Made by a program: the position numbers and the translations under genes. This document shows, piece by piece, positions 32,691-40,778 of a DNA stretch of 64,000 nucleotides (the first letter of the stretch is position 1; each line of letters opens with the position of its first letter). The stretch is from Streptomyces sp. HB132 (GTDB lineage: Bacteria; Actinomycetota; Actinomycetes; Streptomycetales; Streptomycetaceae), in NCBI RefSeq assembly GCF_016909575.1, contig NZ_JAFBGA010000002.1, positions 682,001 through 746,000 on the forward strand, in the 5' to 3' direction. The notes below the pieces were generated by a model. It was not told the DNA's origin. It saw only the letters and a program-made list of their open reading frames with translations, and made no database searches.

Positions 32691-32741
32691 GGACTTTTAA
32701 TCCGTTGGTTGTGGGTTCGAGTCCCACACGGCCTACCGATC
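32691..32741 (+). other. attR core (51-bp direct repeat)
   Basis: Repeats the tRNA-Lys anticodon arm to 3' end plus six bases. The base before it differs from attL (G here, C there) and so does the base after it, fixing the limits. Confidence 0.93.
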
Positions 32742-32771
32742 ACAGGCGGGGGTACACCCTCTCCGACCTGG

Positions 32772-32814
32772 CACTGAGCGCCCTTCCCCGGCTTCGGCCG
32801 GGAGGGGCGCTCAG
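32772..32814 (+). terminator. Original chromosomal tRNA-Lys terminator, now stranded after attR
   Basis: A long stem starting ACTGAGCGCCC and ending GGGGCGCTCAGT, with loop TTCG. It lies the same distance past the core as the element-borne terminator past attL. Confidence 0.75.
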
Positions 32815-32954
32815 TCGTGTGCGCCGTGCCCGCCGTGCGATCAGCCGCGCCTACGCCTTCACGGTGAGTGGTTCCGGACCGCCACGCGCAGTTCGGAGGT
32901 ACGCACCGGGAGCCGTGCCCCCGGACGCGCGGTACGCATCTCGCGCCGCAGCGG

Positions 32955-33158
32955 TCAGCCGATCGTGCGCAGTACCAGCCGCACACCGGCCATGACGCCC
33001 CGCCCGATCCACCCGAGCAGTCCCATTTCCACGGCCAGTTCGGCGGCCTCCATGGCCGCCTCCTCAGGGTCCTCCCGATCCGACGACCTGGAACGGCACC
33101 GGGAGCAGGAGCGGGGCCAACGGCGTTTCCGCGCACCGCACTTCTTGCACATCGCCAT
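32955..33158 (-). CDS. Small zinc-ribbon protein with C-terminal hydrophobic helix
   Basis: 67 residues: MAMCKKCGARKRR, then SCSRCRSRS, giving two CxxC pairs, and a C-terminal GLLGWIGRGVMAGVRLVLRTI helix. It resembles small conserved Streptomyces proteins of unknown function. ATG at 33158 is preferred to the one at 33167. Confidence 0.55.
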   Translation of the reverse strand: MAMCKKCGARKRRWPRSCSRCRSRSSDREDPEEAAMEAAELAVEMGLLGWIGRGVMAGVRLVLRTIG

Positions 33159-33281
33159 GCCCTGCACTCTCCCTGCCGCCGTCCTCCCCCGTACGCGGGG
33201 CCGAAAGGTGAAACTCGCATGCGGTCCCGTTCGCGGAGGCGCACTGTCCCGGCGCGCCGGCCGTCGGTCGATGGCGCTTCC

Positions 33282-33608
33282 TCAGGCGCCGGCAACGGCG
33301 GTGCGCCGCGAGGTCCGACCGTGAGCCCAGCGGTACGCGGCCCCGATCGCCAGCGCCTGGACGACGGCACCGACGGCGACGCCGGCGAACGGCAGTGCAC
33401 CGGGAAGGGCCGAGAACAGCAGGGAGGCCGGGGCGGTCACGATGAACAGCCAGACCCCGGCGAAACTGCCGTCCACCTGCTCGACGAGAAGCGCGTCCAC
33501 CCCGACCCATACGCCGACGGCGGCCACGACGGCCAGATAGCCCAGGGCGGCGGGGTTCACCAGGGAGCGGCGAAGGGACTGGGACAGGGGACGCGACGAG
33601 GCAGTCAT
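33282..33608 (-). CDS. SCO4225-family small membrane protein
   Basis: 108 residues with three membrane helices: GYLAVVAAVGVWVGVDALLV, FAGVWLFIVTAPASLLFSALP, FAGVAVGAVVQALAIGAAY. The NPAALGYLAVV and SFAGVWLFIVTAP segments fit the SCO4225 family as I remember it. CGGAGT before the ATG sets the start. Function unknown. Confidence 0.7.
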   Translation of the reverse strand: MTASSRPLSQSLRRSLVNPAALGYLAVVAAVGVWVGVDALLVEQVDGSFAGVWLFIVTAPASLLFSALPGALPFAGVAVGAVVQALAIGAAYRWAHGRTSRRTAVAGA

Positions 33609-33835
33609 CTCTAACTCCGATGTGAGGGAACCGTGTTGGCCGGTGTGACACACGATGCCGTCGGGTCGCCGGCTGCGGCATGAGTACTCATACCTAAGTT
33701 CGTATAGTGATGACCGACTCGGCATCGAGGGCTGAGTGCCGTCGTTCCCCAGGGCCTTCCTGGACGGAGCCGATGAGTTCCCCGGGCGCCGCGAGTCTTC
33801 TCCTGCGGGTGCTGTGATCGGCGATGGAGGTAGTC

Positions 33836-34459
33836 GTGGGAGATGTCTGGTCGATGGTCCACGCCGAGCGTGCGGCCCTCATCGCTGACCTCGAGAGTCT
33901 GGACGACCGGCGGTGGGAGGAGCCGTCGCTCTGCGCGGGGTGGACCGTGCACGACGTGGTCGCCCACCTGGTCGACACCGCGCGGACGACGCGACTGGGC
34001 TTCCTGGCCGGCCTCGTCCGGGCGCGCTTCGACTTCGACGGTCAGAACACCCGCGGTGTCGAGCGTGAACGGGGCGCCTCCCCGCAGGAGACGCTCGAGC
34101 GGCTTCGGCGGGTGGCGTCGCGCAGGTCGACACCGCCGGCGCCCCTCGACAGCCGGCTCGTCGAGGAGGTCGTGCACGGCGAGGACATCCGTCGGCCGCT
34201 GGGACTCGCGCACTGCTACGCGAGCGAGGCCGTCGTCAGGTCACTTCGTCTGCAGACCCGGACTCCCGCCTCCTTCGGCGGGGCCAAGGAGCTCGTGTCC
34301 CGTATCCGGCTGGCCGCTGCTGACGACGACTTCGCGACCGGTGAAGGCCCGGAGGTGAGCGGGCCCGCGTTGTCCCTGCTCCTGGCCGTCTCCGGCCGGC
34401 GGGTGGCACTTGAGGACCTCCACGGACCGGGAGTCGTCGTGCTGACCGCGGCGATCTGA
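33836..34459 (+). CDS. Maleylpyruvate isomerase family mycothiol-dependent enzyme
   Basis: 207 residues with the DinB-like N-terminal bundle: MVHAERAALIADLESLDD, SLCAGWTVHDVVAHLVDTA (metal-ligand His), and VVHGEDIRRPLG. The family uses the actinobacterial thiol mycothiol, but the reaction of this member is unknown. GTG at 33836 is five bases after a GGAGG; ATG at 33824 would place that site inside the gene. Confidence 0.8.
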   Translation: MGDVWSMVHAERAALIADLESLDDRRWEEPSLCAGWTVHDVVAHLVDTARTTRLGFLAGLVRARFDFDGQNTRGVERERGASPQETLERLRRVASRRSTPPAPLDSRLVEEVVHGEDIRRPLGLAHCYASEAVVRSLRLQTRTPASFGGAKELVSRIRLAAADDDFATGEGPEVSGPALSLLLAVSGRRVALEDLHGPGVVVLTAAI

Positions 34460-34515
34460 CGGGCTGTCGCTCCGACGTCGGGGCGCGGCTCCCGGATGAG
34501 CTGTCGGACGCGGTC

Positions 34516-34914
34516 TCAGCGGCCGAACTTCGCGACGGCCTCGGGGGTGACAGGTGTGAAGAAGTTGACGAGGTTGCCGTCCGGGTCGCGGAGCAGCAGT
34601 GAGCGGTTGCCCCAGGGCATCGTGGTGGGCTCGGCGACGAATTCGGTGACGAGGCCGGTCAGATCCCTGTGCACGCGGTCCACGTCATCGACGAGGAACT
34701 CGGTGATCACACTGTGGTTGTCGGCCGGACGTGCGGAGCCCGGGGCGAACAGTGGGACGGTGCGGGTGCTCGCGATCGCGAGGGTGGCGGTGGGGGTCCT
34801 GAGCTCGGCGAAGTCCTCGCCTCCCCACGTGGCCCGCACGCCCGTGGCGCGCTCGTAGAAGTCCACGAGGCGGGGTACGTCGCCGGTGATGACGCGGATC
34901 GAGACGAAGTCCAT
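34516..34914 (-). CDS. VOC (glyoxalase/dioxygenase-like) family protein
   Basis: 132 residues, two beta-alpha-beta-beta-beta modules: VSIRVITGDVPRLVDFYERATG and NHSVITEFLVDDVDRVHRDL, ending WGNRSLLLRDPDGNLVNFF. The metal ligands of glyoxalases are not all evident, so this may be a binding or resistance protein. AGGAG precedes the ATG. It diverges from the WYL regulator across 93 bp. Confidence 0.85.
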   Translation of the reverse strand: MDFVSIRVITGDVPRLVDFYERATGVRATWGGEDFAELRTPTATLAIASTRTVPLFAPGSARPADNHSVITEFLVDDVDRVHRDLTGLVTEFVAEPTTMPWGNRSLLLRDPDGNLVNFFTPVTPEAVAKFGR

Positions 34915-35007
34915 GGTGCTCTCCTCGGCGGTGCTGAAGGGGTGTTCGTCGAAGGCTAGAGCCGATAGTGGACAGAATCCGCCCTGTATTCGCCGTAGGC
35001 TCTGAAC

Positions 35008-36006
35008 ATGCTTCGCCCCACCGGCCGCGTGCTGACCCTCCTCGAGCTGCTGCAGTCGGGCGGCACCCGGACGGTCGCCGAACTCGCCGGCCGGCTCGGT
35101 GTCGACGGGCGTACCGTCCGGCGGTACGTGGACCAGTTGATCGACCTCGACGTGCCCGTGGAGTCGGTGCGCGGCCGTTACGGCGGGTACCGGCTCGGCC
35201 CCGGACACCGCCTGCCGCCGCTCATGCTCAGCGACGACGAGGCACTGGCCGTGCTGCTGGGCCTGGTCGCGGGCCGCCGTGCGGGGTTGACGACGGCCGG
35301 GGAGACAGCGAGCGAGACGGCGTCGGCCAAGATCCGGCGGGTGCTGCCCAGGCACCTGGCCGCCCGGCTCGACGCGCTCCTGGACTCGCTCGCCTTCACG
35401 GATCGGCCCGGCGGGTTCGCCGCCCCGGACGCAGGCGTCCTGCTCACCCTCGCCGACGCGGTACGCCACCGCAGGCCGGTCTCGATGAGATACACCGGCG
35501 GGGACGGCCGGCGAACCGAGCGCACCCTGCACGCGTACGGGATCGTCGCCCATGCGGGCCGGTGGTACGTCACCGGCCCGGACACCCGGACCGGCGAGGA
35601 CCGGACCTTCCGGCTCGACCGGATCACGGACGCGCGGACGCTGCCCGGGACCTTCGACGTGCCCGTGGACATCGATCCTGCCCGGCGTGTGCTGACCGGG
35701 TTCGCCACGGCCGAGTACCGGCACGAGGTGACCCTGCGGATCCACGGGACCGTCGAGCAGATCCGCGCCCGTCTTCCCGCCGCCGTCGCGGTCCTGGAGG
35801 AGATGAAGGAGTACGAGGACCCGTCGGCCGAGGACCCGGCGCCCGAGCGCTGGTGGCGCGTCCTGCTGCGGGCGGAACGCCTGGACTGGTTGCCGCCGGT
35901 GCTGGCGTCGATCGACCGGCCGTTCGTCGTCGAGGGCCCCGACGAGCTGCGTGACCTCGTCGTCGCGTTCGCCGATCGCCTCGCCGCCGACGCCCGCCGG
36001 GCCTGA
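35008..36006 (+). CDS. YafY/WYL-domain transcriptional regulator
   Basis: 332 residues. An HTH_11 domain (about 5-60: TRTVAELAGRLGVDGRTVRRYVDQL), a WYL domain (about 140-210: VSMRYTGGDGRRTERTLHAYGIVAHAGRWYVTG) and a WCX C-terminal domain (EVTLRIHGTVEQIRARLP). Such regulators sense ligands through WYL. The divergent VOC gene is the likely target. Confidence 0.87.
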   Translation: MLRPTGRVLTLLELLQSGGTRTVAELAGRLGVDGRTVRRYVDQLIDLDVPVESVRGRYGGYRLGPGHRLPPLMLSDDEALAVLLGLVAGRRAGLTTAGETASETASAKIRRVLPRHLAARLDALLDSLAFTDRPGGFAAPDAGVLLTLADAVRHRRPVSMRYTGGDGRRTERTLHAYGIVAHAGRWYVTGPDTRTGEDRTFRLDRITDARTLPGTFDVPVDIDPARRVLTGFATAEYRHEVTLRIHGTVEQIRARLPAAVAVLEEMKEYEDPSAEDPAPERWWRVLLRAERLDWLPPVLASIDRPFVVEGPDELRDLVVAFADRLAADARRA

Positions 36007-36073
36007 CGGAGAGTGGCTGATCCGGGCGCCCGGCCCTTGCCCGGGAGGGCGCCGCTTCCCCCGTGTGCCGGGC

Positions 36074-36529
36074 TCAGGGCCGCGGCCAGGGGCGGCCGCC
36101 GATGCGCTCGATGTCGGAGTTGAAGCGCCGCAGGTAGCCGGCGAAGGCGGAGATGTCCTCGTCGGGCCAGTCGGCCATGACGCGTTCCAGGGAACTGACC
36201 ATGCCCTCGCGTTCCGTGTCGAGGGTCCGCGCGCCCTCCTCGGTGATGCGGAACTTGCGGGCCATGCCCCCGTCGGGGTCGGGGATCCGCTCCACGAAGC
36301 CCTCGCGCAGGACCGCGGCGGTCTGCCGGTTGAGGGTCGAGACGTCGAGGTCGAAGGCTTCGCTGAGCTCACCGACCGACATGGGGCCCTGGACGCGGAT
36401 GCGGCTGAGCAGGACGTACGCGCTGCGTTCCAGGAGGCCGTCCTTGCGGCGCCCCTTTCTGTGGGTCAGCAGGCCGTGGCGGCTGAGCAGCATCTGCTCG
36501 TACTCGACCTCTTGCGTTGCCCTGTCCAT
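36074..36529 (-). CDS. MarR-family transcriptional regulator
   Basis: 151 residues with a winged HTH (MSVGELSEAFDLDVSTLNRQTAAVLREGFVERIPDPDGGMARKFRITEEG). It diverges from an MFS efflux gene and almost certainly represses it; effectors of MarR proteins are usually aromatic compounds or drugs. Dyads in the shared gap are listed separately. Confidence 0.88.
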   Translation of the reverse strand: MDRATQEVEYEQMLLSRHGLLTHRKGRRKDGLLERSAYVLLSRIRVQGPMSVGELSEAFDLDVSTLNRQTAAVLREGFVERIPDPDGGMARKFRITEEGARTLDTEREGMVSSLERVMADWPDEDISAFAGYLRRFNSDIERIGGRPWPRP

Positions 36530-36635
36530 GCGCGGGCACCTCCTGCTTCCTGCCGGGCGGGGCCGGTGTGTCGTCGTGCCGTCGTGATGGCTGTGGTGAG
36601 GGCCGTGGTGGAGCCGTTCGTGCGTGGTGACTTCA

Positions 36636-36683
36636 TCGTAAGTTTACGAGAAAGTGCATGGACCACAAGGTGTGCATGATGCA
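36636..36683. promoter_or_regulatory. Candidate MarR operators between marR-type and MFS genes
   Basis: Two dyads in an AT-rich stretch: TCGTAAGTTTACGA (36636-36649) and TGCATGATGCA (36673-36683). They sit about 60-100 bp before the MFS start, where promoter and repressor sites are expected. Confidence 0.5.
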
Positions 36684-36739
36684 ATAGAAATGTACGATGC
36701 CAAAGCTTCCCACCGAACAGATAGCCGAGGATCCAAGAC

Positions 36740-38194
36740 ATGGACGCCCCCAAGCCCACAGCACGCGCAGGCGGCGTGATCACGACGCTGGCACTCGCCG
36801 GGACCGTCGCGGCGGTCATGCAGACGCTGGTGACGCCGCTCATCGCGGAGCTGCCGCGAATCCTGGACACCTCGTCCTCGAACGCGGCGTGGGTGGTCAC
36901 CGTCACCCTCCTGGTCGCCGGAGTCTGCGTGCCGGTGACCGGCCGCCTCGGCGACCTCCTCGGCAAGCGCCGGATGCTGCTGGCGTGTGCGGTCCCGCTC
37001 GTCGTCGGCTCCGTCGTGTGTGCGCTGGCCTCCTCCGTGGTCCCGATGATCGTCGGGCGCGGCCTCCAGGGCATGGGGATGGGCATGGTGCCGCTGGGCA
37101 TCGCGCTGCTGCGTGACGTGGTCCCCGCCGAGAAGCTCAGCGGCTCGATCGCCCTGGTCAGCGCCTCCATGGGCATCGGCGGCGCCCTCGGTCTGCCGAT
37201 CTCCGCCGCGGTCGCCGAATACACCAGCTGGCGCGTGCTGTTCTGGGGTTCCGCCGTCCTCGCGCTGATGATCGCCGTGCTCATCCGGGCCTTCGTCCCC
37301 GACATCCCGGCCCCTGCCAAGGGGCAGCGTTTCGACGCTCCCGGCGCGATCGGGCTCGCCATCGGCCTGGTGTCGCTCCTGCTGGCGATCTCCAAGGGTG
37401 CCGACTGGGGCTGGGGTTCGGGCACCACGCTCGGCCTGTTCGCCGTCGCGGTCCTGGCCCTCGGCGCCTGGGGGTTCTACGAACTGCGTACCCGCGACCC
37501 GCTGGTCGACCTGCGCACCACCGCGCGCCCGCGCGTCCTGCTGACCAACGTCTCGTCGATCCTGGTCGGCGTGGGCATGTACTCCTTCATGCTGATCGCC
37601 CCCCAGCTGCTGCAGTTCCCCGAGGCCACGGGGTACGGGCTCGGGCAGTCGATGCTGGCCGCGGGCCTCTGGATGGCCCCCGGCGGAGTGATGATGATGA
37701 TCGTCTCGCCGCTCGGCGGGAAGCTGATCAACGCGCGCGGCCCCAAGATCGCTCTTGTCCTGGGCGCGCTCGTCATCTCGCTCGGCTACGGCATCTCCCT
37801 GTTCCTCATGGGCTCCGCCTGGGGTCTGATGGTCGTCGGTATCGTCATCAACAGCGGCGTGGGCCTCGCCTACGGCGCTATGCCCGCCCTGATCATGAGC
37901 TCGGTCCCGCTCTCCGAGACCGCCGCCGCGAACGGCTTCAACACCCTGATGCGTTCGCTGGGCACCACCATCGGCTCGGCCGTCATCGGTGTGGTGCTGG
38001 CCCAGATGACCATGAACCTCGGCGGCTACTCGCTCGCCTCCGAGGACGGCTTCCGTGTCGGTCTGATGATCGGCTGCGGTGTCGCCCTCGTCGCCGCCGC
38101 CGTGGCCGCCTTCATCCCGGGCCTCGTCCGTCCCGCCGCGGACGGCGACAGGACCGGTCCCGCCACGGCCGGCAAGGTGACGGTCGAAGCCTGA
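36740..38194 (+). CDS. MFS drug efflux transporter, DHA2-like
   Basis: 484 residues with about 14 membrane helices. Motif A appears as GRLGDLLGKRRM, motif C as GMGIGGALGLPISAAV. The size and helix count match EmrB/QacA-type proton antiporters that export drugs or metabolites. It is controlled by the divergent MarR-type gene. The C-terminus is hydrophilic and a strong terminator follows. Confidence 0.88.
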   Translation: MDAPKPTARAGGVITTLALAGTVAAVMQTLVTPLIAELPRILDTSSSNAAWVVTVTLLVAGVCVPVTGRLGDLLGKRRMLLACAVPLVVGSVVCALASSVVPMIVGRGLQGMGMGMVPLGIALLRDVVPAEKLSGSIALVSASMGIGGALGLPISAAVAEYTSWRVLFWGSAVLALMIAVLIRAFVPDIPAPAKGQRFDAPGAIGLAIGLVSLLLAISKGADWGWGSGTTLGLFAVAVLALGAWGFYELRTRDPLVDLRTTARPRVLLTNVSSILVGVGMYSFMLIAPQLLQFPEATGYGLGQSMLAAGLWMAPGGVMMMIVSPLGGKLINARGPKIALVLGALVISLGYGISLFLMGSAWGLMVVGIVINSGVGLAYGAMPALIMSSVPLSETAAANGFNTLMRSLGTTIGSAVIGVVLAQMTMNLGGYSLASEDGFRVGLMIGCGVALVAAAVAAFIPGLVRPAADGDRTGPATAGKVTVEA

Positions 38195-38225
38195 CCACGA
38201 CCACCGGGCACGTCCCGTACGACAG

Positions 38226-38266
38226 CAGCAGCGCCCCGACCGGTCGGACCGGCCGGGGCGCTGCTG
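38226..38266. terminator. Terminator after the MFS gene
   Basis: A 13-bp perfect stem CAGCAGCGCCCCG/CGGGGCGCTGCTG whose 15-base loop is itself palindromic (ACCGGTCGGACCGG). Confidence 0.88.
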
Positions 38267-38660
38267 TGTCCGGGCGCCGGAACTTTCTCGTGCACGGGCA
38301 TTGACCGTGGCTGTGGGCCGACTTACGTTCTTCGCGTTGCCCTTCGTATGTCATATATGAGACGTGATATGAGAGCCGAGCGCCGTATGCAGCCAGCCCC
38401 GAGCCCTCGCCCCTGCTGCCCCGGCCGTCGCGGGAGGCGCTGAACGGCCCGTTCGCCGAAGAACGGAAGGGGCCGCGTCACTCGGCCCCCGTCACGGGAC
38501 GCGACGGGGCGGGGTGGCGATCGGACACCCAGCCCGCTCCGCCCACCCCGGCTCCGCAGGACGCCGGACTCCTGTGCCACGCCGACCCCCACGGCTTCAC
38601 ACGACGACGCACCCCGTTGCCCGGCGCCCGCCGGTGAGCACCCAGAGAAGAGAGCCGACC
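38267..38660. promoter_or_regulatory. Control region of the sugar-binding protein gene
   Basis: About 390 bp with no convincing gene. A perfect palindrome TCATATATGA (38351-38360) followed by TGATATGAGA looks like a GntR- or LacI-type operator in an otherwise GC-rich stretch, about 300 bp before the lipoprotein start. A 24-codon ORF starting at 38371 has no clear ribosome site. Confidence 0.4.
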
Positions 38661-40001
38661 ATGATCAAGCCCCGAAACAGCCGTCTCGCCGCCGCGATAT
38701 CGCTGGTCTCGGCCCTGGCCCTCACCGCCACCGCCTGCGGTGACGACGGCAGCGCCGCCACCGGCGCGAAGGGCGCCGAGGGCTCCGGCACCGGGAAGAT
38801 CGTTTTCTGGGACGAGAACGGCGGTGTCCGTACGGCGATCTGGAAGGAGATCATCGCCGACTTCGAGAAGGCCAACCCGGACGTCGAGGTGCAGTACGTG
38901 GGCATCGCCTCCACCGAGGCGCAGTCCAAGTACGACACGGCCATCCAGGGCGGCGGTCTGCCGGACGTCGGCGGTGTGGGTGCCGCGATGGTCGCCGGGA
39001 TCACCGCCCAGGACGCGCTCGAACCGCTGGACGACCGGATCGGGTCGAGCTCGCTCAAGGGCAAGCTCAACGAGGCGATGGTCGAGAACGTGAGGAGCGC
39101 CGCCGGCCGGGACGAGACGTACACGGTGCCGATCTCCGCCACCAACGGCGTCCTCTACTACCGGACGGACCTGTTCGAGAAGGCCGGGCTGGGCGAGCCG
39201 AACACGTGGGACGAGTTCTACGCGGCCGCGGCGAAGCTGACGGACAAGAAGAAGAACCAGTTCGGCTACACCATCCGCGGCGGCCCGGGCTCCATCGCCC
39301 AGGCGCTGGACTCGATGTACGGGCAGTCGGGCATCGAGTCCTTCTGGGACGAATCCGGGACGAAGACCACGGTCAACGACCCCAAGAACGTCGCGGCGCT
39401 CGAGAAGTACGTCGGTCTGTACAAGAAGGCCACCCCGGAGGCCGACCTCAACAACGACTTCACCAAGATGGTCGCGCAGTTCGACTCCGGCGGCATCGCC
39501 ATGCTCAACCACAACCTGGGTTCCTACCAGGACCATGTGAGCTCGCTCGGAGTCGAAAAGTTCCGCGGCATCCCTCAGCCCGAACTGGCGGACGGCACCC
39601 GGGTGATGGTCTCCAACCCGGTCTCCGGCCTCGGCCTGCTCAAGTCGTCCGAGAACAAGGCGGCGGCCTGGAAGTTCATCGAGTTCGCGGCCTCCCACGC
39701 CTCGAACTCCAAGTTCAGCGAGTCCGCGGGCCTGATCCCGGCCAACAAGGAGGCCGCCGAGGACCCCTGGCTCGACAAGGCCGAGACCACCAAGCTCGGT
39801 GCCGAGGCGCTGTTCTCCGGCAACACCAAGATCGTCCAGCTCCCCTACTACCTGCCGGACTGGAACACCCTGTCCAAGGCCGACAGCGAGTCGGGCTTCC
39901 AGAAGGTGCTGCTCGGAAAGATGAGCGCCGAGGACTTCCTGGACACATTCGCCGAGGACCTCGACGCGGCCCAGGCGGAGTGGAAGGAACAGCAGGGCTG
40001 A
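38661..40001 (+). CDS. ABC transporter sugar-binding lipoprotein
   Basis: 446 residues. Signal peptide MIKPRNSRLAAAISLVSALALTATAC ends at a lipobox Cys, then a family-1 solute-binding fold: KIVFWDENGGVRTAIWKEIIADFEKANPDVEVQYVG, YYRTDLFEKAGL and AAWKFIEFAASHASNSKFSE. It should capture a sugar or oligosaccharide at the membrane face. No permease or ATPase gene is next to it. Confidence 0.9.
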   Translation: MIKPRNSRLAAAISLVSALALTATACGDDGSAATGAKGAEGSGTGKIVFWDENGGVRTAIWKEIIADFEKANPDVEVQYVGIASTEAQSKYDTAIQGGGLPDVGGVGAAMVAGITAQDALEPLDDRIGSSSLKGKLNEAMVENVRSAAGRDETYTVPISATNGVLYYRTDLFEKAGLGEPNTWDEFYAAAAKLTDKKKNQFGYTIRGGPGSIAQALDSMYGQSGIESFWDESGTKTTVNDPKNVAALEKYVGLYKKATPEADLNNDFTKMVAQFDSGGIAMLNHNLGSYQDHVSSLGVEKFRGIPQPELADGTRVMVSNPVSGLGLLKSSENKAAAWKFIEFAASHASNSKFSESAGLIPANKEAAEDPWLDKAETTKLGAEALFSGNTKIVQLPYYLPDWNTLSKADSESGFQKVLLGKMSAEDFLDTFAEDLDAAQAEWKEQQG

Positions 40002-40107
40002 CGAACCGCCGCCCCGCCCCGGGGGAGCGGCGGCGCCGCTCCACGCCTCCCGGGGCCCGGTGGCCGGGCGCGTCCCGACGGACCCCCGGCGGCCGGGCAC
40101 CGCCCGC

Positions 40108-40329
40108 TCAGTCCAGGCCCTCTTCCCGCAGCTCGTACATCAGGAGGAACGTCCGGTAGGTCTCCGCGGACACGTCCAGGCAGATGTCCGGCCGGTTGGT
40201 CCACGTCGACGTGTTGTCGAGGGCCCGGCGGCAGGCCAGCTCCGTCTCGGCCTGGGACGGGATGTTCGAGATGAACGCGGTGATCAGCAGGACCACTGCG
40301 AGGACGACCACACCGATACGGATGCGCAT
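40108..40329 (-). CDS. Small membrane-anchored or secreted protein
   Basis: 73 residues: an N-terminal helix (IGVVVLAVVLLITAFI) and a short extracytoplasmic domain with two Cys (ELACRR, DICLDV) that could form a disulfide. GGAAGG precedes the ATG. Function unknown. Confidence 0.55.
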   Translation of the reverse strand: MRIRIGVVVLAVVLLITAFISNIPSQAETELACRRALDNTSTWTNRPDICLDVSAETYRTFLLMYELREEGLD

Positions 40330-40402
40330 GGCCTTCCAACGACCGTGCGGCCGTGCCGGTCACCCGAAGCAGGCCATCAGGGGCGGATCGCGGGCGTCCC
40401 GG

Positions 40403-40561
40403 TCATTCGGCGTCCTCGGTGAACGGCGGCAGGTCGGGCTCGATGAACAGGTTGGCGTACTGCGGGGTGGGACGCGGAGCCGCGGTGCCCATGTCGGCGG
40501 TGACGATCGCGGACGGGCCGTCGGTGGGCCGCTGGATCGTGCGGACAGACATGTCGGTCAT
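40403..40561 (-). CDS. Small 52-residue ORF, unknown
   Basis: Begins MTDMSVRTIQRPTDG and ends PDLPPFTEDAE. AGGA lies nine bases before the ATG. It precedes the small membrane protein by 73 bp on the same strand. Acidic, Pro-rich and without Cys; nothing nearby suggests peptide maturation genes. Codon third positions are GC-rich, consistent with coding. Confidence 0.4.
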   Translation of the reverse strand: MTDMSVRTIQRPTDGPSAIVTADMGTAAPRPTPQYANLFIEPDLPPFTEDAE

Positions 40562-40778
40562 CTCAGGTGTCCTGTACGTAGGTGTGTGGTGAGAGCCCCG
40601 TGACCGAGCCTCTGGATGCCGGACTGGTCCCGACCGGTACGGCTACGAGGTGCCGCCGCCGGTGTCGCGCCGTTCCGGGGGCGTCCGGATCATCGTGCGG
40701 CGCGTTGCAGAACTGTGCATGCAGACTGTAACCCTCCCGGCACGGCTTTCCCTCGGAATTGCGGGCCCGGCGTGATGG

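Larger units (their letters stand above)
11929..32741. mobile_element. 20.8-kb integrative mobilizable element in tRNA-Lys(TTT)
   Basis: Boundaries are two copies of a 51-bp tRNA-Lys 3'-end sequence. Inside are an integrase, an Xis-like protein, a DUF3631 ATPase, a SpdB-like DUF2637 membrane protein, MobC-like and MobA-like proteins, plus cargo. I find no FtsK/SpoIIIE-type TraB, no VirD4 coupling protein and no recognisable pSAM2-type Rep, so it looks mobilizable rather than self-transmissible. It carries degenerate integrase, SMI1 and transposase pieces, so it has a layered history. Arm-type repeats lie about 90-110 bp inside each core. Confidence 0.9.

Noticed and set aside
38371..38445. 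24-codon ORF before the sugar-binding protein as a leader peptide
   Set aside because: No ribosome site and no coupling to a downstream start, which lies about 215 bp further on.
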